This document shows positions 8,403 through 17,079 of a stretch of 34,413 bases of DNA, piece by piece. Made by a program: the position numbers and the translations under genes. The stretch is from Emcibacter sp. (GTDB lineage Bacteria; Pseudomonadota; Alphaproteobacteria; Sphingomonadales; Emcibacteraceae). The stretch's first letter is position 1. Each line of letters starts with the position of its first letter. The DNA lies in the NCBI GenBank assembly GCA_021774875.1, contig JAJFIP010000227.1, forward strand, positions 1 through 34,413, given 5' to 3'. The notes under the pieces are model-generated. The model did not search any database. It saw only the letters and a program-made list of their open reading frames with translations, and was not told the DNA's origin.

Positions 8403-9596
8403 ATGGACATATCTATTGCAATTGAGGATGTTTTGTTCCGTGAAGAAGTACGCGACTTTATACAAGAGCATTATCCTTCCTATTTACATGATAAAATAGC
8501 AAAATCAGAAGAACTCACAAAAGAGGATTTTCTGGTATGGCACAGGATTTTGCATAAAAAAGGCTGGATTGCTCCGTCATGGCCAAAAGAATATGGTGGT
8601 CCTGGATGGACGTCGGTACAACGGTTTATTTTTAATGAGGAGCTCAGTGCAGCAGGTGCTATTACGACAATGCCTTTTTCACTGACCATGTTGGCCCCCG
8701 TATTGATGCAATATGGAAATGAGAAACAAAGAGAGTATTTCTTACCGCGCATTCTGTCAGGTGAAGATTGGTGGTGTCAGGGGTATTCTGAGCCAGGCGC
8801 CGGATCGGACCTTGCCTCATTACGAATGCCAGCCGTTAGGGATGGTGACGATTATGTTGTTAACGGTTCAAAAACCTGGACAACATTTGCCCAGTTTGCT
8901 GACTGGATTTTCTGTCTGGTCAGAACAAATAGTGACGGTAAAAAACAAATGGGTATATCATTCTTGCTCATAGATATGAAAACACCTGGAATAACTGTTC
9001 GTCCCATAAGAACGCTTGATGGCGGCTATGATATTAATGAAGTACATTTTGAGAATGTTCGGGTTCCTATAGAAAATCTTGTTGGGGAAGAAAATTTTGG
9101 CTGGACATATGCCAAGGCGCTATTAAGCCATGAACGAGGCGGGATTGCCGATGTGGCCCGTTCTGAAGTGGCCATCAAAGCACTTAGAAAAATAGCTACA
9201 ACTGAATTGTCAGATGGTGGCCCCCTGATAGAAAATACCATCTTTTCAAAAAAAATAGCAGAATTGGAAATAGATTTACTTGCCCTGAAATATCTGGAAT
9301 TAAGGGCCGTATTCAATGAAAAATCAGACGATTTAGGGCCGAATGTATCCATATTGAAACTTAAAGGATCAGAAGTCCAACAGCGCATTGGCGAGTTAAG
9401 GCTGGAAGCCGTTGGATATTATGGTTTTCCTTTTAAGTATGGCCCACAGACCAGCAATACAGCCATTTTCCCTGTTGGTCCCTCTTATACTCAATTTGCA
9501 GGTCCATCATATTTTAATCTCCGCAAAACCACCATCTACGGCGGGTCCAGCGAAATTCAGCGCGGTATTGTGGCCAAATCTGTATTGGGTCTTTAA
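8403..9596 (+). CDS. Acyl-CoA dehydrogenase, PimC-like large subunit (copy 1)
   Basis: This 397-residue protein closely follows the large subunit of pimeloyl-CoA dehydrogenase (PimC), known to act on dicarboxylyl- and other acyl-CoAs. Marks are LTKEDFLVWHRILHKKGW near residue 40, WWCQGYSEPGAGSDLASL at 123-140, FLLIDMKTPGITVRPI at 187-202, SHERGG with E244 as the likely base, and YGGSSEIQR near 379-387, where the MCAD glutamate is replaced by glycine. The start is ATG 8403 behind AAGG. It is the first gene of an operon with its own copy of the shared promoter element. The next gene is the PimD-like partner and the third is a paralogue of this one. Confidence 0.9.
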   Translation: MDISIAIEDVLFREEVRDFIQEHYPSYLHDKIAKSEELTKEDFLVWHRILHKKGWIAPSWPKEYGGPGWTSVQRFIFNEELSAAGAITTMPFSLTMLAPVLMQYGNEKQREYFLPRILSGEDWWCQGYSEPGAGSDLASLRMPAVRDGDDYVVNGSKTWTTFAQFADWIFCLVRTNSDGKKQMGISFLLIDMKTPGITVRPIRTLDGGYDINEVHFENVRVPIENLVGEENFGWTYAKALLSHERGGIADVARSEVAIKALRKIATTELSDGGPLIENTIFSKKIAELEIDLLALKYLELRAVFNEKSDDLGPNVSILKLKGSEVQQRIGELRLEAVGYYGFPFKYGPQTSNTAIFPVGPSYTQFAGPSYFNLRKTTIYGGSSEIQRGIVAKSVLGL

Positions 9597-9637
9597 AAAT
9601 CTGATTGCTAAAACAAAATAATAATAAGGTTTATAAA

Positions 9638-10771
9638 ATGGATTTTTCATTTTCGGAAGAACAAGAGCTTTATCGCGCAACTGTTTCGCGTTTTATTCAA
9701 AATCAATATGGTCTTGAGGCGCGTCAAAAGATTGTAAATAGTGATTTGGGAATGAGCAGGGAGAATTGGCAGCAATTTGCAGATCTGGGATTACTGGCTA
9801 TTCCATTTGCAGAGGAATATGGTGGACTTGAAGGATCAGCCGTTGATACGATGGTGGTAATGGAAGAGTTTGGTCGAGGTCTGGTGATAGAGCCATATTT
9901 CGAGACAGTGATCTTCTCGGGGGGTATTCTTTCAATTGGGGGAAGCAATGAGCAAAAACAGCAATATATTCCACGAATAATTTCCGGTGAATGTATATTC
10001 GCAACAGCTTTTGCAGAATCACAATCAAGATATAATCTTGCCGATATTAAAACAACGGCCAAAGTGAGGAATGGCGGCTTTATATTGAATGGGAAAAAGT
10101 CAGTTGTATGGGCAGGCCCATGGGCTGACTATCTCATTGTGACCGCCCGAACATCTGGTAGCCAGTTTGATGAGAAAGGTGTGAGTCTTTTTCTTGTGGA
10201 CAAGAATTCTGAAGGTATTTCACTAAAAAATTACCCAACAATTGATGGGGGGAGGGCAAGTGAAATTTCTTTTGAAAATGTTGAGCTTTCCGATGAGTCA
10301 TTACTTGGACATATCGATGATGGTTTTGATTTATTGGAAGCTGCAGTTGACCGGGCGAGGGCCGCAATATGTGCCGAGGCCGTGGGCGCCATGAAAGCAC
10401 TACATGAAACCACCCTTGATTATGTTAAATTAAGAGAACAATTTGGGGTTCCTATTGGAAATTTTCAAGTTATCCAGCACCGTATGGTTGACATGCTGAT
10501 TGCTTATGAAGAGGCGGTTTCAATTACCTATATGGCGACTTTACACCTTGATCATCCTGTTGAAGAAAGGCAAAAGTCGGTTTCTGCGGCCAAGGCCAAG
10601 ATTGGCCAGTCAGCCAGATATATCGGACAGGAAGCTGTACAAATTCATGGAGGAATGGGGATGACTGACGAGTTAAATGTGGGGCATTATTTTAAGCGAT
10701 TGACAATGATTGATGTGTCTTTGGGTAATCAAGATTACCACGTCAGGCGTTTTGCCGATTTAACACAATAG
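9638..10771 (+). CDS. Acyl-CoA dehydrogenase, PimD-like small subunit
   Basis: This 377-residue small subunit starts at ATG 9638 (the in-frame extension to 9605 has no better ribosome site). It keeps REQFGVPIGNFQVIQHR and QIHGGMGMTDE, the flavin-contact part of acyl-CoA dehydrogenases, while the usual TEP..GSD motif is altered (FAESQSRYNL) and there is no HER base motif (VDRARAA instead). It lies between two PimC-like genes and could pair with either. Known PimCD enzymes are heteromeric; the same arrangement is inferred here. Confidence 0.88.
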   Translation: MDFSFSEEQELYRATVSRFIQNQYGLEARQKIVNSDLGMSRENWQQFADLGLLAIPFAEEYGGLEGSAVDTMVVMEEFGRGLVIEPYFETVIFSGGILSIGGSNEQKQQYIPRIISGECIFATAFAESQSRYNLADIKTTAKVRNGGFILNGKKSVVWAGPWADYLIVTARTSGSQFDEKGVSLFLVDKNSEGISLKNYPTIDGGRASEISFENVELSDESLLGHIDDGFDLLEAAVDRARAAICAEAVGAMKALHETTLDYVKLREQFGVPIGNFQVIQHRMVDMLIAYEEAVSITYMATLHLDHPVEERQKSVSAAKAKIGQSARYIGQEAVQIHGGMGMTDELNVGHYFKRLTMIDVSLGNQDYHVRRFADLTQ

Positions 10772-10837
10772 CAAAGGGTAATTTGTCTTGGTGGAGATGG
10801 AAGAAGATAATTTCCCACGCGGCAAACAGGAGCGAAT

Positions 10838-12037
10838 ATGGATTTAAGTTTTTCTGAAAAAGACTTTATGTTCCGTGAGGAAGTCCGCGAATTTATCAGG
10901 ACAGAATATCCCGGTGACTTGCGCCGTAAAATGAAACAGGGCAAAGAGTTCGCCAAGGAAGATTTTCTGTGTTGGCAGCGGGTTCTCTATAATAAAGGTT
11001 GGGCTGCTCCATCCTGGCCTGTGGAATATGGGGGAACAGGATGGTCTGCCACCCAGCGCTATATTTTTCAGGAAGAACTCGGGCAAGCCGCAACACTAAA
11101 CATCTTGCCATTCGGTTTGAAAATGCTGGCCCCTGTACTTATGGCCTATGGCAGTGATTACCAAAAAGGTTACTTTTTACCTAGAATTCTGACGGGTCAG
11201 GATTGGTGGTGTCAGGGGTATTCTGAGCCAGGTGCCGGATCGGACCTTGCCTCACTTCGAACCAGTGCCGTAAAGGATGGCGACGAATATGTGGTTAATG
11301 GCTCTAAAACCTGGACATCATTTGCTCAATGGGCTGACTGGATTTTCTGTCTGGTCCGTACCAATAGCATGGTGAAAAAACAAGCCGGGATTTCTTTTCT
11401 TCTCATTGATATGAAAACACCCGGCATTACGGTTCGGCCCATTATCACTATCGATGGGATGCATGAAGTGAATGAAGTTTTTTTTGATAATGTGAGGGTT
11501 CCGATCAAAAATAGGGTGGGTGAAGAAAATATGGGCTGGACATATGCCAAAACCCTGCTTTCCCATGAACGTACAGGTACCGCAGAAGTCCCAAGATCAA
11601 AATATGGCATAACATCACTTAAGAAGAATGCCCGCAAACACATTTCAAATGGAAAATCACTGCTAGAGGATGAATATTTATCAAACAAACTTGCTCAGCT
11701 TGAGATTGACCTGCTGGCATTGGAGTATAGTGACTTAAGGGTGCTGTCTGATGATTTTTTAGGAAAAAAAGGCACTGGAGCCGAACCCTCTATTTTAAAA
11801 ATAAAAGGCTCTGAAATTCAACAAAGAGTAACCGAATTGGCACTGGAAATTACTGGATATGCCGGATTTTCATCTTTGGGCGGCCCCTTGCCAATGGAAA
11901 GTAATGCCTATCCAACAGGCCCCGGGTTTGGCTTTGGTGCCGGATCTGAATATTTCAATATGCGAAAAAGTACGATCTATGGCGGCTCCAATGAAATTCA
12001 GAGAAACATCATCGCAAAGACTGTTCTTGGGCTTTGA
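10838..12037 (+). CDS. Acyl-CoA dehydrogenase, PimC-like large subunit (copy 2)
   Basis: This 399-residue paralogue of the gene at 8403 starts at ATG 10838 after CAGGAG. It shares the same landmarks at the same residue numbers: WWCQGYSEPGAGSDLASL near 123-140, SHERTG with E244, and YGGSNEIQR near the end. The two copies differ most before the C-terminus (residues about 340-375), a region that may shape substrate choice. There is no second small subunit, so either one PimD serves two large chains or this protein is a homomer. The surrounding operon continues with a MaoC hydratase and an SDR, completing an (R)-specific beta-oxidation set. Confidence 0.9.
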   Translation: MDLSFSEKDFMFREEVREFIRTEYPGDLRRKMKQGKEFAKEDFLCWQRVLYNKGWAAPSWPVEYGGTGWSATQRYIFQEELGQAATLNILPFGLKMLAPVLMAYGSDYQKGYFLPRILTGQDWWCQGYSEPGAGSDLASLRTSAVKDGDEYVVNGSKTWTSFAQWADWIFCLVRTNSMVKKQAGISFLLIDMKTPGITVRPIITIDGMHEVNEVFFDNVRVPIKNRVGEENMGWTYAKTLLSHERTGTAEVPRSKYGITSLKKNARKHISNGKSLLEDEYLSNKLAQLEIDLLALEYSDLRVLSDDFLGKKGTGAEPSILKIKGSEIQQRVTELALEITGYAGFSSLGGPLPMESNAYPTGPGFGFGAGSEYFNMRKSTIYGGSNEIQRNIIAKTVLGL

Positions 12038-12097
12038 AAGCTAATCTCGCACAACACATTAGAATATATATGCACGGAAAAAAATAAGGATAAAGGA

Positions 12098-12571
12098 ATG
12101 AATAAAATACTGACTTTTGATGAATATCAGGCACGGATTGGCCAAGAATTGGGAACTTCTGATTGGCTGATAATTGATCAGGATAGGATTAACCAGTTTG
12201 CTGATGCAACCGATGATCATCAATTCATTCATGTGGATCCAAAACAGGCAAAGGATACCGTGTTCGGGGGCACAATCGCGCACGGTTATCTCACCTTGTC
12301 GATGCTGTCAAAATTTTCCGGGGAAACATTTCCCATGATTGAGGGTGTTGTTATGGGTATTAACTACGGCCTGAATAAGGTGAGATTTTTAAATCCTGTC
12401 AAAGAGGGCCAGCAGATACGGGCTCAATTTGTTCTCAAAGATGTTGTGGAAAAAAAAGCAGGCCAATATCTCTTTACTACCGATGTAGTGATAGAAATTA
12501 AAGGTGAGAAAACACCAGCCTGCGTCATTGAATGGTTATCCCTTGCCATAACTGGCGAGCATAAAAACTAA
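12098..12571 (+). CDS. MaoC-like (R)-specific enoyl-CoA hydratase
   Basis: This is a single MaoC/hotdog hydratase domain of 157 residues starting at ATG 12098 behind AAAGGA. The catalytic signature is readable as TDDHQFIH, with D40 and H45 spaced as in PhaJ (D31/H36), followed by GGTIAHGYLTLSML. Such enzymes add water to trans-2-enoyl-CoA to give (R)-3-hydroxyacyl-CoA. The next gene is an MFE2-type SDR that would oxidise that product, so the two act in sequence. FAS or PHA roles are less likely, given the acyl-CoA dehydrogenases directly upstream. Confidence 0.88.
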   Translation: MNKILTFDEYQARIGQELGTSDWLIIDQDRINQFADATDDHQFIHVDPKQAKDTVFGGTIAHGYLTLSMLSKFSGETFPMIEGVVMGINYGLNKVRFLNPVKEGQQIRAQFVLKDVVEKKAGQYLFTTDVVIEIKGEKTPACVIEWLSLAITGEHKN

Positions 12572-12601
12572 GATAAATTTCTAAAAAATAAGGACTAGAT
12601 T

Positions 12602-13528
12602 ATGAGTATTCGATTTGATGAACGTGTTGTTATCGTTACTGGGGGCGGCAATGGACTGGGGCGACATCATTGCCTGCAATTTGCTGAACTCGGTGCCAAG
12701 GTTGTGGTAAACGATCTGGGGGGAGCGTTGGACGGAACCGGCCAGTCTCTGAGTGCCGCCGAAACTGTAGCCGAGGAAATTCGGGCAGCAGGCGGCGATG
12801 CGATTGCAAATGGGGCAAATGTAACCAAACCGGAAGAAGTTCAGGCCATGGTTGATGAAGTTATGGCAAAATGGGGGCGTATTGATGTTCTCGTCAATAA
12901 CGCTGGCATTTTACGCGATAAAACATTCCTGAAAATGGACGTGGATAATTTTAAGGCGGTCGTGGATGTTCATTTAATTGGTGCGGTAAATTGCACCAAA
13001 GCGGTATGGGGAATTATGCGACAACAGAATTACGGTAGAATTGTAATGACAACATCTTCAAGTGGGCTATTTGGAAACTTTGGACAATCCAATTATGGTG
13101 CAGCCAAGATGAGTCTTATTGGTTTGATGAATGTATTATGTCTCGAGTGTAAAAAATATAATATTCATATCAATGCGTTAGCGCCAACGGCGATGACAAG
13201 AATGAATGAAGAACTAGAACCTAAAGGCTCAACATTTACAGAATTGTTAAAGCCTGAGCTTGTCTCACCAGCCGTTTTGTTCCTTTCCGGCGAAGATGCC
13301 CCTAATCGCACGATTTTGGGCGCAGGATGCGGGGCCTATGCGGTAACACATATTTATGAAACCAAGGGTCATTATATTAATAACAGCAAGGTATCACCTG
13401 ATGATATTGCGGCAAACTGGGAATTGATTTCCGCTACAGAAGGCGAGGCTGAACAGGATAATGCGGCTGCTCAATCTATAAAATTTGCCGAATTAGCGGC
13501 GATGAATCTTGGAATCTCGCTCGAATGA
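12602..13528 (+). CDS. (R)-3-hydroxyacyl-CoA dehydrogenase, MFE2/HSD17B4-type SDR
   Basis: This 308-residue SDR resembles the N-terminal domain of peroxisomal multifunctional enzyme type 2. Visible are TGGGNGLG at residues 13-20, the VVNDLGGALDGTG stretch diagnostic of this branch (35-47), NNAG at 99-102, a serine run at 152-154 and Y165/K169. The long C-terminal tail also fits the branch. It would oxidise (R)-3-hydroxyacyl-CoA from the MaoC hydratase with NAD. Related proteins serve sterol side-chain degradation in actinobacteria. It starts at ATG 12602 after AAGGA, ends the operon, and converges on the aminotransferase with 14 bases between stops. Confidence 0.87.
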   Translation: MSIRFDERVVIVTGGGNGLGRHHCLQFAELGAKVVVNDLGGALDGTGQSLSAAETVAEEIRAAGGDAIANGANVTKPEEVQAMVDEVMAKWGRIDVLVNNAGILRDKTFLKMDVDNFKAVVDVHLIGAVNCTKAVWGIMRQQNYGRIVMTTSSSGLFGNFGQSNYGAAKMSLIGLMNVLCLECKKYNIHINALAPTAMTRMNEELEPKGSTFTELLKPELVSPAVLFLSGEDAPNRTILGAGCGAYAVTHIYETKGHYINNSKVSPDDIAANWELISATEGEAEQDNAAAQSIKFAELAAMNLGISLE

Positions 13529-13542
13529 GCAATTCGCGGATC

Positions 13543-14853
13543 CTAGAGCATTTGAAAGGCTTTATCAAAAGCGGATATTGTCTGATCAATATCGGATTGA
13601 CCGTGAGCCGCAGAAACATAAGCCCTCAGACCGGGGATTAAAAAAATTCCCTGTTGCAACAGTAATTGATGAAATCTTTTTGATTTTTCTGTATCTGCAG
13701 CGATTAATTGCTCTGGACGGGTGATGTCTCCCTCGATGCCAAAAAATATCTGGATGAAGGGGCCATCTCCGGTGATTACTCCTTTAATCTTGTATTTTTG
13801 TATTAAGTTATTCAGGGCTTGTCGTAATTGCTTCGAATTTTTATCCATTATGGCTAAAGCATCTGTGTTTTTTAATTTGTTTATTGTTGCTATGACACCT
13901 GCCATGGCAACCGGACTGGCGTTATAAGTTCCACTGTGCCAAACAACTTCAGAGGCAACTTTTGAGCCATGGGGTGCTATATAATCCATATATTTTGTGG
14001 GCCCAGCCACGGCTCCAATAGGGTAACCGCCGCCCATTGCTTTTCCCAATGCGGCCAGATCAGGAATGACACCAGATGTTTTTTGAATGCCGCCCAAATT
14101 TAATCGAAATGCGGTAACGACTTCATCAAAGATTAGTAAAATGCCCTTGTCCTTTGTTATGTTCCGCAAGTTTTCCAGGAATTCTTTTTCTGCCAATAAG
14201 CCATAATTGCCTAACATCGGTTCGACTAGCACCCCGGCAATTTCGTTGCTATGTTCAGCAATAAACCGACAGGCATATTCAGTATCATTGAACGGTAATA
14301 TGCAGGTATCCTGAAGTGTGTTTTTCGTAAGTCCTGCTGAACTGGGTTGGCCTTGGGGATAGTCAGGATCATTTTCTGACAATTTAGTGCTTATCATCAC
14401 ACCGTCATGGGTCCCGTGATAGGCTCCGGAAAATTTAATTATTTTATCCCGTTTCGTAATACCGCGTGCCAGACGAATACAGGTCATGGTGGCTTCGGTG
14501 CCAGAATTGGTAAACCGTACCATCTCGGCACAGGGGATACAGTCACATATAAGATTTATGGCTTCTTCGATTGAAGGGTGGGGCAGGCCATATAATATGC
14601 CACTATTTATCATGCTGTTAGCCAGTGCAGAAGTTATTTCCGGATCATTATGGCCAAATATAAGCGGCCCGTACCCGCAGCAATAATCAATATATTCGCG
14701 GCCTTCCACGTCGGTGATATGGCATCCCCAGGCGTGACTGGCCACAGGCATATTGTCAAAATATTTGGCGTTGCCATCAACACCGCCGGGCAATACGCGA
14801 CTGATTGACTTAAATGCATTGGCATTTGATTTAACGATATGGGATTGGGGCAT
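13543..14853 (-). CDS. Class III PLP aminotransferase, HemL-like
   Basis: This 436-residue PLP enzyme has the fold of glutamate-1-semialdehyde aminomutase. Visible are NSGTEAT at 116-122, SGAYHGTHDG at 142-151, D243 in IFDEV (contacts the pyridine nitrogen), and the Schiff-base lysine K271 in ALGKAMGGGYPIGA. Context argues against heme synthesis: it is co-transcribed with a phosphotriesterase-family hydrolase and carries DYCCGYGPLIFGHND in the part that recalls beta-amino-acid aminotransferases of the same subgroup. A role in deaminating an amine released from the growth substrate is inferred. It begins ten bases after the end of the upstream gene, so translation is likely coupled. Confidence 0.8.
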   Translation of the reverse strand: MPQSHIVKSNANAFKSISRVLPGGVDGNAKYFDNMPVASHAWGCHITDVEGREYIDYCCGYGPLIFGHNDPEITSALANSMINSGILYGLPHPSIEEAINLICDCIPCAEMVRFTNSGTEATMTCIRLARGITKRDKIIKFSGAYHGTHDGVMISTKLSENDPDYPQGQPSSAGLTKNTLQDTCILPFNDTEYACRFIAEHSNEIAGVLVEPMLGNYGLLAEKEFLENLRNITKDKGILLIFDEVVTAFRLNLGGIQKTSGVIPDLAALGKAMGGGYPIGAVAGPTKYMDYIAPHGSKVASEVVWHSGTYNASPVAMAGVIATINKLKNTDALAIMDKNSKQLRQALNNLIQKYKIKGVITGDGPFIQIFFGIEGDITRPEQLIAADTEKSKRFHQLLLQQGIFLIPGLRAYVSAAHGQSDIDQTISAFDKAFQML

Positions 14854-14863
14854 ATTTTGTCTT

Positions 14864-15937
14864 TTAACCTTTAGGGGCTACAAATGTGAATAACCGCTGT
14901 GGTGTATGAATTAGAATTTGATCAATTTCTTGTTGGCTGAAGCCTCTATTTAAGGCTCTGGGGACAATATTTTCCACGATATGCGCATAGCCGCAACCCC
15001 CATACTTCCTGAGATAGATTTTATTGTCACAATCTTGAGAAATTACAATTTGCTTGCCAAATCCCTCGTCAAATAAATATCGCAAGTAACGAAGGCGTTG
15101 AATATCGTTGGGTTGATCTATGTCATCACCATATAAATATTGGGTATGTTCATGACCAAAAAGATCATATTCCAGAACCACTCCCGTAGAAGCTAATTCC
15201 TTCAAGCGGGGATGATCAAAGATTGTTCTGTCTATATGGCACATGATGGCGCGGGTTAGGTCGGCTCCCAGTTTTTCTATGGTATGGACAATTTCAAGCG
15301 GCTCATCCGCATGTCGGCCAGGATGAATCATTAAGAGTGCTCCGGTCATCTGCTGCGCCCTGACAGAGGCTCGTAATATTTTATCTTCAAGTGCCGTTCT
15401 TGGCATACTCAAGCCTACTTCGCCAATAAGGCCGGGTCGTATGTCTGTCCCGTCAGCCCCCGCCCGGAAATCTTGAACAATGGCCTCTGTTATGGCGTCT
15501 TCACTCATATGTCGGACATAATCCGGCAAGCACGGGTCCACATAAAATGAACTGCCCATGATGATGTTAAGTCCCGTTGCTCTGGCAATTCGCCGGAGGC
15601 CTTCCGGGCTTCTGTTAAAACCAATAGATGTTACGTCAACGATCGTACCCCCTCCCAGATTTTTAAAGTGTAAGGCTTCTTCAATTGCCAGATCTTCATC
15701 ATCCAGAATAAAATTATCCCGGTTCCAGTGACCAGCAAAATACATACGGCTTAAGGTCTCCATGGTGAGTGGAGCATTAAAAGTTTTTTTTCGGTCGGGG
15801 TCTTGTGGTTCCATAGACCCGAAGGCATGGGAATAATCCAGCAGCAGATGTTCATGGGTCATTGTTTGGCCCATTTGTTGGGGTTCTATAGGGCCAAGGA
15901 CTGTTTGGACCTTACCTGTAATATCACTGTTTTTCAT
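14864..15937 (-). CDS. Phosphotriesterase-family (PHP/PTER-like) metallohydrolase
   Basis: This amidohydrolase-superfamily protein of 357 residues. ATG 15937 is preferred to GTG 15943 because AGGG lies five bases upstream. Counting from that ATG, the binuclear metal ligands can be read: H28 and H30 in THEHLLLD, E173 in LIGEVG (glutamate instead of the carboxylated lysine of true phosphotriesterase), H205, H234 and D302. The bridging glutamate puts it with PHP/PTER proteins. Activities in the family include ester, lactone, amide and phosphoester hydrolysis, so the reaction is open. There is no signal peptide. It is the first gene of a two-gene operon read away from the LysR pair, with a copy of the shared promoter element 44 bases upstream. 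Confidence 0.85.
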   Translation of the reverse strand: MKNSDITGKVQTVLGPIEPQQMGQTMTHEHLLLDYSHAFGSMEPQDPDRKKTFNAPLTMETLSRMYFAGHWNRDNFILDDEDLAIEEALHFKNLGGGTIVDVTSIGFNRSPEGLRRIARATGLNIIMGSSFYVDPCLPDYVRHMSEDAITEAIVQDFRAGADGTDIRPGLIGEVGLSMPRTALEDKILRASVRAQQMTGALLMIHPGRHADEPLEIVHTIEKLGADLTRAIMCHIDRTIFDHPRLKELASTGVVLEYDLFGHEHTQYLYGDDIDQPNDIQRLRYLRYLFDEGFGKQIVISQDCDNKIYLRKYGGCGYAHIVENIVPRALNRGFSQQEIDQILIHTPQRLFTFVAPKG

Positions 15938-15981
15938 GGGCACCCTCTTGATTAATAATCAAACTACGCATTGCAATAGGT

Positions 15982-16027
15982 TAAGTAAATTTGATATATC
16001 CTATGCCTTGATTTGTTTTTGCCTAAT
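15982..16027 (-). promoter_or_regulatory. Shared 46-bp promoter element, copy 2 (hydrolase-aminotransferase operon)
   Basis: Read on the minus strand it starts ATTAGGCAAA and ends ATCAAATTTACTTA, matching the other copies at all invariant positions with the same total length. The -10-like hexamer is TCAAAT, giving a predicted leader of about 44 bases to the ATG at 15937. It lies in the divergent gap only seven bases from the -35 box of the LysR promoter, so a protein bound here could also affect LysR transcription. Confidence 0.65.
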
Positions 16028-16033
16028 TTTCCT

Positions 16034-16062
16034 TTGACTGCAATGGTTCACAGGCTTACTAT
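16034..16062 (+). promoter_or_regulatory. Sigma-70 promoter of the LysR pair
   Basis: TTGACT (16034-16039) and TACTAT (16057-16062) are separated by exactly 17 bases, close to the sigma-70 consensus. The start point would be near 16069, about 50 bases before the first LysR gene. This promoter differs from the 46-bp element that precedes the catabolic units. Confidence 0.6.
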
Positions 16063-16120
16063 TTTACAAATTTTGTCGAGCCATGTTTTCCGGTATTCGT
16101 GAAATGAGACGAGATAGAGT

Positions 16121-17047
16121 ATGAGATTTACCTTTAGACAGATTGAATATTTTGCTGCTGTAGTAAATAGTGGATCAGTAGCGGCGGCGGCATCTCATTT
16201 GAGAGTTTCACCATCCTCAATTTCAGCGGCAATAACAAATCTGGAAGAAGAATTCAGAGTTCTGTTTTTTGTCCGCCATCATGCACGGGGTTTGTCCCTG
16301 ACAAAAGAAGGCAAACGTTTCATGCTTGAAGCGCGGACAATTTTAAAACAGGTGAATAACCTTAATATTGTTGCCAGCGGTCTTTCGGAGGAGGTGATTG
16401 GGCCTATAGATGTGGGCTGTCTTACAAATATTGCCCCGATTATTATGCCGGAATTATGCACTGATTTTCTGAAAATTTACCCTAATACTCAATTACAGTT
16501 TAGCTTTAAATATGCCTCCCATACAAAATTAATTAACAGCTTACGCTATGGAGAAATTGGACTTGCCTTGACCTATGATCTGGAAATGCCAGATGACATT
16601 TCCTTTACGCCGCTGGTTGAATTTCCACCCTATGTCTTGGTCAGTGAGGAAAATCGCCTTGCAACGAAGAAAAAAATAAAGCTAAGCGAACTTGAAAAAG
16701 AACCATTTATCCAATTAGACAGATCGCCGGCACGGGAATATGATCTTTCGTTATTTTTGCAACAGGGGATTCGACCATACATAGCTTATAAATCATCGCA
16801 ATCAATGTTGGTTCGGACCATGGTGGCCAATGATTTCGGGTTTTCTATTATTAATATCAGACCAAAGGTTGAATGTGCTCTTGATGGCAGCAAATTGGCG
16901 ACGATCCCTCTAGAGGGGAATTATAATCATTTAACCCTTGGTATTGCTATGGTCAAACACCCTTTTTTGAGTACATCAGTAAAAGTTTTTAAGGATTTTT
17001 GTTGTGATAATATTCGAAAAAACTCAGTCCCTGGTGCTTTGGTATAA
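16121..17047 (+). CDS. LysR-family transcriptional regulator (copy 1)
   Basis: This 308-residue regulator has an N-terminal winged helix-turn-helix (FRQIEYFAAVVNSGSVAAAA, then SPSSISAAITNLEEEF, residues about 5-46) and a two-lobed effector domain. Its DNA-binding half is very like that of the next gene, so the two arose by tandem duplication. LysR proteins usually activate a neighbouring operon when a pathway intermediate binds. It is divergent from the hydrolase-aminotransferase operon and sits mid-cluster, so control of these genes is likely. The ribosome site is weak (GAGACGAG). Confidence 0.92.
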   Translation: MRFTFRQIEYFAAVVNSGSVAAAASHLRVSPSSISAAITNLEEEFRVLFFVRHHARGLSLTKEGKRFMLEARTILKQVNNLNIVASGLSEEVIGPIDVGCLTNIAPIIMPELCTDFLKIYPNTQLQFSFKYASHTKLINSLRYGEIGLALTYDLEMPDDISFTPLVEFPPYVLVSEENRLATKKKIKLSELEKEPFIQLDRSPAREYDLSLFLQQGIRPYIAYKSSQSMLVRTMVANDFGFSIINIRPKVECALDGSKLATIPLEGNYNHLTLGIAMVKHPFLSTSVKVFKDFCCDNIRKNSVPGALV

Positions 17048-17079
17048 TGGTTCTCTCATTAATAAGAAGTTGATAAATA

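Noticed and set aside
13509-13724. Small plus-strand frame at the end of the second operon
   Set aside because: It overlaps the aminotransferase gene, whose PLP motifs are clear, and its protein shows no family features.
15970-15977. ATTGCAAT palindrome as a LysR operator
   Set aside because: An eight-base palindrome is expected by chance in AT-rich DNA and is not repeated at other promoters.
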